18,337 bases of DNA from Thermoplasmata archaeon (GTDB lineage Archaea; Thermoplasmatota; E2; UBA202; JdFR-43). Positions 7,492-13,248 of the stretch are shown one piece after another; within the stretch, counting starts at the first letter, position 1, and each line of letters opens with the position of its first letter. The stretch lies in NCBI GenBank assembly GCA_021158865.1, contig JAGGSX010000188.1, forward strand, positions 1 through 18,337, written 5' to 3'. Under the pieces are notes generated by a model, which saw only the letters and a program-made list of their open reading frames with translations, was not told where the DNA came from and did not search any database. The translations under genes were made by a program, and so were the position numbers.

Positions 7492-7872
7492 GAGCCCTTT
7501 TTCTTTTCAAAAAAGAAAAAGTGCTTCACCCCAAAAAGAAAACTAATACATTTTGTTTTCCCCGAGGGCTTTCTTTTGAAGAAAGGGCTCGCAACCCTTT
7601 AGAAAAGGTCTGCACCCTAAAGAAGTTCTTTCCCCGAGCCCTTTTTCTTTTCAAAAAAGAAAAAGTGCTTCACCCCAAAAAGAAAACTAATACATTTTGT
7701 TTTCCCCGAGGGCTTTCTTTTGAAGAAAGGGCTCGCAACCCTTTAGAAAAGGTCTGCACCCTAAAGAAGTTCTTTCCCCGAGCCCTTTTTCTTTTCAAAA
7801 AAGAAAAAGTGCTTCACCCCAAAAAGAAAACTAATACATTTTGTTTTTTCCGAGGCTTTTTCTAAAAGGCTC
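7492..7872. repeat. Palindrome-rich tandem repeat: 72-bp units A and B in order A-B-A-B-A plus remnant B
   Basis: GAG anchors occur at 7492, 7564, 7636, 7708, 7780 and 7852, exactly 72 bp apart. Units at 7492, 7636 and 7780 are type A and those at 7564 and 7708 are type B, giving a 144-bp higher-order period. The first two A copies and the two B copies are identical; the third A differs only in two C-to-T changes at its end, and the last B is reduced to about 20 bases. Unit A holds an 11-bp perfect hairpin with a 3-nt loop (7496-7520) and a GAAAAC/GTTTTC pair; unit B holds CTTTCTT/AAGAAAG, CCTTT/AAAGG and AAAGAA/TTCTTT. One plus-strand frame (7521-7865) is open because 72 is divisible by 3, but the low-complexity product looks like a by-product. 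The array fills most of the 462-nt gap 7451-7912 between divergent genes; the rest of that gap holds their promoters. Confidence 0.97.
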
Positions 7873-7882
7873 ATAAATAACC

Positions 7883-7890
7883 AATAAATA
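7883..7890 (+). promoter_or_regulatory. TATA-like box of the transketolase operon
   Basis: The element aataaata is centred about 26 nt before the ATG at 7913; a second candidate (cataaata) starts at 7872. The ATG lacks an SD sequence, so the mRNA is probably leaderless. Confidence 0.45.
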
Positions 7891-7912
7891 GTCGAAATCA
7901 ATTCATTATAAA

Positions 7913-8752
7913 ATGCATGATGAAGAACTTATAAAAGAATTGAAGAGAAAAGCATTGGAAATAAGAAAATGGGTTATAGAATCGGTTTATAGGGCTGGCT
8001 CCGGGCACCCCGGCGGGAGCTTATCGATAGCGGATATGCTGTCATGCCTGTATTTTCATGAGATGCGTCACAATCCAAAAAATCCAAAGTGGGAAGACAG
8101 GGATCGCCTTGTTTTATCAAAAGGGCATGCCGCTCCAGCATTATATGCTGCTCTATCTCTTGCAGGTTATTTTCCTCTCGAAGAATTAAAAAATTTGCGT
8201 AAAATAGGACATTTTTTGCAGGGTCATCCAAGCATGATAACGCCCGGGGTTGAAATGTCAACCGGCTCATTGGGTCAAGGACTTAGTGTTGCCGTTGGTA
8301 TGGCTATTGCTGGAAAATTGGATAATCGTGATTACCGTGTTTTTGCTATCCTTGGAGATGGAGAGGTTCAGGAGGGTCAGATATGGGAGGCAGCAAATTG
8401 TGCTTCTCATCATAGACTTGATAATTTAATTGCAATATTGGATAGAAATCGTCTTCAAATTGATGGGCCAACTGAAGAAATAATGCATGATGAACCTCTT
8501 TCATTAAGATGGAAGGCTTTTGGATGGGAAGTTATTGAAATAGATGGACATGATATTGAAGAAATTTTGAGCACATTTCATGAAATTAAAAATAATGAAA
8601 AACCAACGATTATAATTGCCCATACAATAAAAGGAAAGGGTGTTTCATTTATGGAAGGAACATTGTCTTTTCATGGAAAACCTCCAACCAAGGAGCAATA
8701 TTTAAGGGCAATGAATGAACTCGAACAAGAGGAGCGTGAATTGGATGGTTAA
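7913..8752 (+). CDS. Transketolase, N-terminal (thiamine diphosphate-binding) subunit
   Basis: Transketolase moves two-carbon units between sugar phosphates. In many archaea it is split, and this 279-residue protein is the pyrophosphate-binding half. Seen: SGHPGGSLSIAD near residue 25-38, LSKGHAAPALYA, TGSLGQGLSVAVGMA, and the thiamine diphosphate motif GDGEVQEGQIWEAANCA ending in the conserved Asn region; the C terminus has KGKGVSFMEGTLSFHGKPPT. The start at 7913 gives a normal N terminus. The stop overlaps the start of the second subunit, so translation is probably coupled. The segment encoding SGHPGGS is GC-rich relative to the rest. With HPS-RraA nearby it fits non-oxidative pentose synthesis. 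Confidence 0.95.
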   Translation: MHDEELIKELKRKALEIRKWVIESVYRAGSGHPGGSLSIADMLSCLYFHEMRHNPKNPKWEDRDRLVLSKGHAAPALYAALSLAGYFPLEELKNLRKIGHFLQGHPSMITPGVEMSTGSLGQGLSVAVGMAIAGKLDNRDYRVFAILGDGEVQEGQIWEAANCASHHRLDNLIAILDRNRLQIDGPTEEIMHDEPLSLRWKAFGWEVIEIDGHDIEEILSTFHEIKNNEKPTIIIAHTIKGKGVSFMEGTLSFHGKPPTKEQYLRAMNELEQEERELDG

Positions 8753-9701
8753 TGCACACATAACAAATAAAATGAGAAATTTAAGAGATGCATACAGCTC
8801 AGCATTGATACAGCTTGGATATGAAAACGAAAATGTTGTTGTCCTTGATGCAGACCTTGCTCTTTCAACAAAAACAAAAAGATTTGGAACTGTTTTTCCC
8901 AGCCGTTTTTTTGATATGGGTATATCTGAAGCAAATATGATGGGTGTTGCAGCAGGACTGGCAACATGTGGTAAAATTGTTTTTGCTTCCAGCTTTGCTG
9001 TTTTTGCAACAGGCAGATGTTATGACCAGATAAGGCAATCGATAGCTTATCCCAACCTAAATGTCAAGATAGTGGCAACGCATGCTGGCATTTCCGTCGG
9101 TGGCGACGGCGCCAGCCACCAGATGCTTGAGGACATTGCTTTAATGCGTGTTTTGCCAAACATGCGTGTTATTGCCCCTGCAGATGCAACAGAAATGGAA
9201 GATGTCATTCCAGTTATTGCTTCAGAAAATGGTCCATTCTACATTAGAATAGGTAGAGCTGATGCTCCAATAATTTTTGAAAGGCATGGTAAATTTAAAA
9301 TTGGTAGAGGGCATGTTTTAAGAGATGGTTCAGATATTTCAATAATTGCAACTGGAACAATGACTGCGGAAGCTTTGATAGCTTACAACATGCTCAAAAA
9401 AAATGGTATAGAAGCAAGGGTTATACATATACCGACCATAAAACCAATAGATGCAAGGCTGATAAAAAAAGCTGCAAGAGAAACTGGTTATATAATAACT
9501 ATTGAGGAACATTCAATAATAGGCGGGCTTGGAGATGCTGTTTCAATGGCAATGGCAAAAAATCCTGTTCCAGCATTTAGAATAGGTGTTAATGATGTAT
9601 TTGGCGAAAGTGGAGAAGCGCGCCAGTTAATGGAAAAGTATGGATTGACAGCAGACAACATAGCAAAACAGGCAAAAAAATTAATGAAGAGGAGAAAATA
9701 A
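8745..9701 (+). CDS. Transketolase, C-terminal subunit
   Basis: This is the partner half with the pyrimidine-binding domain and the C-terminal transketolase domain. Seen: VVVLDADLALSTKTKRF, FDMGISEANMMGVAAGLA with the Glu that activates thiamine, THAGISVGGDGASHQMLED, RVIAPADATE, and the C-terminal domain from about residue 180 (DISIIATGTMTAEALIA, TIEEHSIIGGLGDAV). I chose the ATG at 8745, giving 318 residues, because GAGGAG ends about 10 nt before it; ATGs at 8715 and 8772 are alternatives. It overlaps the first subunit by 8 nt. The GGDGASHQ motif is encoded by a GC-rich islet (22 of 30 bases in 9091-9120). Confidence 0.95.
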   Translation: MVNAHITNKMRNLRDAYSSALIQLGYENENVVVLDADLALSTKTKRFGTVFPSRFFDMGISEANMMGVAAGLATCGKIVFASSFAVFATGRCYDQIRQSIAYPNLNVKIVATHAGISVGGDGASHQMLEDIALMRVLPNMRVIAPADATEMEDVIPVIASENGPFYIRIGRADAPIIFERHGKFKIGRGHVLRDGSDISIIATGTMTAEALIAYNMLKKNGIEARVIHIPTIKPIDARLIKKAARETGYIITIEEHSIIGGLGDAVSMAMAKNPVPAFRIGVNDVFGESGEARQLMEKYGLTADNIAKQAKKLMKRRK

Positions 9702-9721
9702 TCAAAATAATCAATCTTCAC

Positions 9722-9727
9722 TTTTTT
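9722..9727 (+). terminator. Possible T-run terminator after the transketolase operon
   Basis: A run of six T lies 20 nt after the stop of the second transketolase gene. Archaeal polymerase often stops at T runs without a hairpin. The signal is weak. Confidence 0.3.
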
Positions 9728-9805
9728 GCCATTTATATGAAAATATTACTCCATAAAGCCATATCTGCATCGTCAAAGGAATATTTGAACTAAAGTAAGG
9801 TTTTT

Positions 9806-9813
9806 CTATATGT
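9806..9813 (+). promoter_or_regulatory. TATA-like box of the tRNA-Asn gene
   Basis: The element ctatatgt is centred about 22 nt before the first tRNA base, a normal place for an archaeal promoter. The rest of 9702-9831 shows no gene. Confidence 0.5.
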
Positions 9814-9831
9814 TATGCATATCATTTTGCT

Positions 9832-9903
9832 GCCGGCGTAGCTCAGCGGTGGAGCATCCGGCTGTTAACCGGACGGTCGCCGGTTCGAATCCGGTCGCCG
9901 GCG
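9832..9903 (+). tRNA. tRNA-Asn, anticodon GUU
   Basis: The cloverleaf folds fully by eye: acceptor stem GCCGGCG with CGCCGGC (9832-9838 and 9896-9902), D stem GCTC with GAGC, anticodon stem TCCGG with CCGGA around the loop CTGTTAA (anticodon GTT), a 5-nt variable loop, T stem GCCGG with CCGGT (one G-U pair) around TTCGAAT, and discriminator G at 9903. No intron is present and the CCA end is not encoded. It is strongly GC-rich in an AT-rich region, as expected for a tRNA of a thermophile or simply for a stable RNA. Its 3' end directly abuts the stop codon of the convergent HPS-RraA gene. Confidence 0.97.
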
Positions 9904-11175
9904 CTATGCCTTTTCCCATTTTTTTAATTCCAAAACTTTTCCCAAGCTGCTTCCATTTCTTATTTCCTGCCTTATCCTATTTTCTCTCTCCATAACATTT
10001 ATAGCCCTGTTTGCAATTTCAACAGCCATTTCCTTTGGAACAACAACTATGCCATTATCATCGCCTATTATCCAGTCCCCTTTTTTTATTGTCTGCCCTC
10101 CACATTTTATTTCCCCTCCTATTTCTCCATATCCTTTTGGCTCCCCCGCTTCTGGAAAAATATTTTTATAAAAAATAGGAAAATCTGTCTTCTTTATTAA
10201 ATGAACATCTCTTATCGAACCATCTATAACAACACCTACTATTCCTTTTTTTATTGCACTTTCTGTGGCAAGCTCACCCCATACCGCTTTATTGCCATTT
10301 TCCTCAACAATGATAACATCTTCATTGCTCGCAATATCTATTGCTTCCACAACTTTTGCCCAATCTCCATCTATTGTTCTGACTGTTAATGCTTTTCCAA
10401 CTATGTGGTAGCCATTTTTGAGAGGATGCAAACCATATATTGCACCTTTATTGTGCATTGCATCACATATATTGCAAGTTGAAACCATTTTGAAAGCGTT
10501 GAAAATCTCTTTTTCTTTATATTTTTTGAAAAGTTTTGTTTTAACTTTCTTTCCCTCCATAGCCATTTTTATTTTTTTTGTAGCGTTTGTAACATCTCTC
10601 GCTTTTATTATTGCCCCTCCAACTATTACAATGCTTGCACCATTTTCTACAGCCTTTCCAGCTGTTTCGCTATTTATTCCTCCAGCAACAGCAACCTTTA
10701 AATTGCATGAAGAAACAACTTTTTTCAAATCTTCAAATACATCCTTTCCAAGCATCTGCTCATCAATGGCAAGATGAACGCAAACATAATCAGCTCCCAG
10801 TTTTTCAACTTCAATTGCTCTCTCCATAACATTTTTAACACCTATTAAATCAACCATGATTTCTATTCCATATCTTCTCGCTGCCCTAACAGCTTCTTTT
10901 ATTGTTTCATCACCTGCAACTCCAAGAACAGAAATAATGCCCGCTCCTGCCTTGGCAACCATTTCTGCTTCAACATCACCAACATCCATTGTTTTCATAT
11001 CCGCTACAACTTTCTTTCCAAATTTCTTAAGTTCCCTTATAATTTCCATACCCTCGGCTTTTATCAAAGGTGTTCCTGCTTCAAGCCAGTCGGCGCCACC
11101 TTTTATAGCATCTTTTGCAATTTCTATAGCACGATTGCCATTTATCAAATCTAAAGCTACTTGGAGCACAGCCAT
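9904..11175 (-). CDS. hxlA: Hexulose-6-phosphate synthase fused to RraA-like domain
   Basis: Residues about 1-210 form a hexulose-6-phosphate synthase (HPS) TIM barrel of the OMP-decarboxylase superfamily, with VALDL, GADWLEAGTPLIKAEG, the catalytic-type VVADMKTMDVGDVEA (Asp59, Lys61, Asp64), HLAIDEQ and VAGGI. Residues about 222-415 are an RraA-like domain (CDAMHNKGA, GKALTVRTIDGDWAKV, AVWGELATESAIKKG, VVIDGSIRD). HPS joins formaldehyde to ribulose-5-phosphate; in archaea lacking the oxidative pentose phosphate pathway the reverse reaction is used to make ribulose-5-phosphate. This fusion is widespread in archaea. The RraA-like part keeps the GxxxxxA and DGxxRD residues of related metal-dependent aldolases, so an enzymatic role is as likely as RNase regulation. 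The hexulose-phosphate isomerase partner is not in the window. The start at 11175 has a TATA-like box centred 22 nt upstream. The stop codon begins right after the tRNA. Confidence 0.93.
   Translation of the reverse strand: MAVLQVALDLINGNRAIEIAKDAIKGGADWLEAGTPLIKAEGMEIIRELKKFGKKVVADMKTMDVGDVEAEMVAKAGAGIISVLGVAGDETIKEAVRAARRYGIEIMVDLIGVKNVMERAIEVEKLGADYVCVHLAIDEQMLGKDVFEDLKKVVSSCNLKVAVAGGINSETAGKAVENGASIVIVGGAIIKARDVTNATKKIKMAMEGKKVKTKLFKKYKEKEIFNAFKMVSTCNICDAMHNKGAIYGLHPLKNGYHIVGKALTVRTIDGDWAKVVEAIDIASNEDVIIVEENGNKAVWGELATESAIKKGIVGVVIDGSIRDVHLIKKTDFPIFYKNIFPEAGEPKGYGEIGGEIKCGGQTIKKGDWIIGDDNGIVVVPKEMAVEIANRAINVMERENRIRQEIRNGSSLGKVLELKKWEKA
9919..9925 (+). terminator. T-run likely ending tRNA-Asn transcription
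   Basis: Tttt (9911-9914) and a run of seven T (9919-9925) follow the tRNA within 25 nt. They lie in the 3' coding end of the opposite-strand HPS-RraA gene, where they encode Lys codons, so the constraint may be shared. Confidence 0.45.
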
Positions 11176-11192
11176 AATTTTTAACCTAATTC

Positions 11193-11200
11193 AATATAAA
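11193..11200 (-). promoter_or_regulatory. TATA-like box of the HPS-RraA gene
   Basis: The minus-strand TTTATATT is centred about 22 nt before the ATG at 11175. No SD sequence precedes that ATG, consistent with a leaderless mRNA. Confidence 0.5.
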
Positions 11201-11225
11201 TTCTTTATTACGACGCTTTCTCAAT

Positions 11226-11555
11226 TTACTCAAATTCTTTTTCAAGATTTTTTATGGCATTTGTCATGTCATTATACCAATCGTCCAGGCAAACTTTAAT
11301 TAAATTTTTTGCATCTTCTTTTGTAATAGATGTATAAGTATAATAATATCCCCCTCTTCCAATTATTTTCTTCTGTCTTTTAACCAAACCGCATTCTATG
11401 AGTTTCTTTAAACTTCTCTGAATGGTGCTCCTGTCTTTTCTAAATTTTTCTGCAATCTTATCAGCCTTCATTTCTTTACCCAAGAGATATTTATAAATTT
11501 GGATGTCTCCATCGCTTATATCAAAAATGCACTGCATGACTTCGCGGCAATCCAT
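11226..11555 (-). CDS. TrmB/MarR-like winged-helix transcriptional regulator
   Basis: A 109-residue DNA-binding protein of an archaeal TrmB-like winged-helix family. Seen: helix-turn-helix region ADKIAEKFRKDRSTIQRSLKKLIECGLV, a wing with RGGYYYTYTSI, and a C-terminal helix with WYNDMTNAIKNL. The frame is open from a TTG at 11603, but the ATG at 11555 matches the usual start of the family and has a TATA-like box 22-23 nt upstream. Cys3 and Cys9 flank the N-terminal helix, and two more Cys lie at ECGLV and KVCLDDW; a redox or metal response is possible but inferred. It is divergent from thioredoxin across a 79-nt gap, so it may control that operon and itself. Confidence 0.88.
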   Translation of the reverse strand: MDCREVMQCIFDISDGDIQIYKYLLGKEMKADKIAEKFRKDRSTIQRSLKKLIECGLVKRQKKIIGRGGYYYTYTSITKEDAKNLIKVCLDDWYNDMTNAIKNLEKEFE

Positions 11556-11572
11556 GATTTGAAATATTTGAG

Positions 11573-11616
11573 GATATATATCGGTTGTGTATTGATTACG
11601 CAAAAATGTTATATAC
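11573..11616. promoter_or_regulatory. Divergent promoter region of regulator and thioredoxin operon
   Basis: Two TATA-like boxes are placed symmetrically. The palindrome gatatatatc (11573-11582) is centred about 22 nt before the regulator ATG (11555, minus strand), and gttatatac (11608-11616) is centred about 23 nt before the thioredoxin ATG (11635, plus strand). Both mRNAs would be leaderless. Only about 25 nt separate the boxes, so one bound regulator could affect both. Confidence 0.55.
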
Positions 11617-11634
11617 TCCTATCATTATCTTTAC

Positions 11635-12024
11635 ATGGACGAACTGCAAAAAATAAGGATGAGAATGTTACAGAAATTCGTGAGGAAAGATACCCAAGAA
11701 ATGCCGACTAAACCTATTCGCGTTGGTGAAAATGATTTTAATGAATTTGTTTCTAAATATAATGTTGTTGTTGCTGATTTCTGGGCGCCGTGGTGCCAGC
11801 CTTGTAAGATAGTTGAGCCAATGATAGCTAAATTGGCAAGAGAGATGAAGGGAAAGGTGGCTTTTGCAAAAATTAATTCTGATAGAAATAGGAAGCTTTC
11901 TTTAAAATATAGGGTTATGAGTATTCCAACATTGCTGCTTTTTAAAAATGGCCATCTTATTGAAAGGCAGGTTGGAGTTATACCAATGGATATGTTGAGA
12001 GCATGGGTGGGAAGATATATATGA
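11635..12024 (+). CDS. trxA: Thioredoxin with N-terminal helical extension
   Basis: Cytosolic dithiol-disulfide oxidoreductase. The core (about residues 25-129) has the thioredoxin fold order with active site WAPWCQPCK (Cys54, Cys57; QP instead of the usual GP between the cysteines), the conserved buried Asp in VADFW, and the cis-proline in MSIPTLLLF. Ahead of it is a basic extension of about 22 residues (MDELQKIRMRMLQKFVRK) that looks helical and resembles N-terminal extensions seen on some archaeal thioredoxins and PDCD5-like proteins. The start is supported by a TATA box 23 nt upstream. The gene overlaps the next one by 4 nt (ATGA), so both are made together. Confidence 0.94.
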   Translation: MDELQKIRMRMLQKFVRKDTQEMPTKPIRVGENDFNEFVSKYNVVVADFWAPWCQPCKIVEPMIAKLAREMKGKVAFAKINSDRNRKLSLKYRVMSIPTLLLFKNGHLIERQVGVIPMDMLRAWVGRYI

Positions 12025-13214
12025 AGAAATTAGCAATTTTATTTATTGCGATAACTATTGTTCTTGCAGGTTGCAGTGAGAAAAAAAATAATGGTGGAAC
12101 AGAAGCAAAAATAAACTGGATGAGTTACCAAGAAGGAATGAATGAATCAAATTCAACAGGAAAGCCAGCAATATTATATTTTTATTCCAATCTAAGTGAT
12201 TTGAAAATATTTTCGGATAATGATATTGCACAGAAATCCAAAGATTTTGTAATGATAAGGGTAGAAACCGACAATAAAAATAAGAGTATAGCGGGAGTAT
12301 ATAATATAACCAAAAGCCCAGTGATAATATTTATAAAAAATGGAACGGAAGTTATGAGGGTTAATTCACTTGATAAAACAAAAATAATATCTGAAATGGA
12401 TAACATTACTGCATCACAAAATAACGAGATTGCATGGCTTGGCTATTCAGAAGGCATGGAAAAGGCAAATTCAACAGGAAAGCCAATATTATTGTACTTG
12501 TGCACTCCCAAAAACCAGATTTGCAAATACACAGATGATACAATATTTTCGAATAATGAAATAATAAAAAAATCAAAAGATTTTGTTATGATAAAGATAG
12601 ATGTTAATAATAAACAGAATACGAATATTATTTATAAATATCGATTGCAATATATACCATATCTACCAACAATTATATTTATTTACCATGGAGAGATATT
12701 GCACCGCTTGATTGCATACGATGTTTATAATCCAAATAGTGCTCAGCAATCCATAGAAGATTTTAAAAATAACATGGATAAAGCCCTGCAGGGTGAGATT
12801 TGGGGCCGCGATTTTTCTTTTATTACTTTAGATGATGGGCGAACAAAACATTTGCATGATTATCATAGCAAGGTTGTTTTACTCGATTTGATGGCTACTT
12901 GGTGCCAACCATGTAGAATGCAAATGAATCAGTTAGAAAGTACGTTGAATCATTATGGAAAAAATGATGGTGTTGCCATAATTTCCTTGGATGTGGAACC
13001 AAAAGATGATGCAAATAAAATAAAGGCAACTTTCTCCAGCCATATAAATGAATGGACTTTTGGAATGGATAAATATGGAGTGGCTCAGAAATATTTACTA
13101 CAAAATTCTATACCAACACTTGTAATTTTCGATAAACATGGTAGACTATCTTATCTCCATGCAGGCCTAACGTCTTCGCAGCAATTAATTAGTATAATAG
13201 ATGAAATAAAATAG
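12021..13214 (+). CDS. Secreted lipoprotein with three thioredoxin-fold domains
   Basis: The start at 12021 gives 397 residues with a lipoprotein signal peptide: basic MKK, a hydrophobic core, and lipobox LAGC with Cys18. The mature protein should be anchored to the outer face of the membrane. Domain 1 (about 31-128) and domain 2 (137-257) are DUF255/thioredoxin-like and share a repeated element W-x2-Y-x-EGM followed by NSTGKP; at the DNA level 19 bases are identical between them, so they arose by duplication. Domain 1 has no cysteine at its active-site position (YSNLSDLK); domain 2 has Cys161 and Cys168 with six residues between. Domain 3 (263-397) is TlpA/ResA-like with a full WCQPC site (Cys295, Cys298) and cis-Pro365. 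Domains 1 and 2 also keep a Pro at the cis-Pro position. Co-translated with thioredoxin, it probably handles extracytoplasmic disulfides; the membrane electron carrier (such as CcdA) is not in the window. Confidence 0.88.
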   Translation: MKKLAILFIAITIVLAGCSEKKNNGGTEAKINWMSYQEGMNESNSTGKPAILYFYSNLSDLKIFSDNDIAQKSKDFVMIRVETDNKNKSIAGVYNITKSPVIIFIKNGTEVMRVNSLDKTKIISEMDNITASQNNEIAWLGYSEGMEKANSTGKPILLYLCTPKNQICKYTDDTIFSNNEIIKKSKDFVMIKIDVNNKQNTNIIYKYRLQYIPYLPTIIFIYHGEILHRLIAYDVYNPNSAQQSIEDFKNNMDKALQGEIWGRDFSFITLDDGRTKHLHDYHSKVVLLDLMATWCQPCRMQMNQLESTLNHYGKNDGVAIISLDVEPKDDANKIKATFSSHINEWTFGMDKYGVAQKYLLQNSIPTLVIFDKHGRLSYLHAGLTSSQQLISIIDEIK

Positions 13215-13222
13215 TGCCATAA

Positions 13223-13229
13223 TTTTTTT
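13223..13229 (+). terminator. T-run after the lipoprotein gene, before hypF
   Basis: Seven T lie 9 nt after the lipoprotein stop and about 20 nt before the hypF ATG. It may end the upstream transcript; the same T/A-rich stretch (ttttttatc) is also at the distance expected for a weak TATA box of hypF. Confidence 0.35.
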
Positions 13230-13248
13230 ATCTTAAAGGCTTATAACA

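Noticed and set aside
7492..7872. CRISPR array
   Set aside because: The units are directly joined without unique spacers; both A and B are themselves repeated, so there is no repeat-spacer pattern, and no cas genes are near.
11556..11603. Longer regulator starting at a TTG (11603)
   Set aside because: This would cover a good TATA box, uses a rare start and adds 16 residues not typical of the family.
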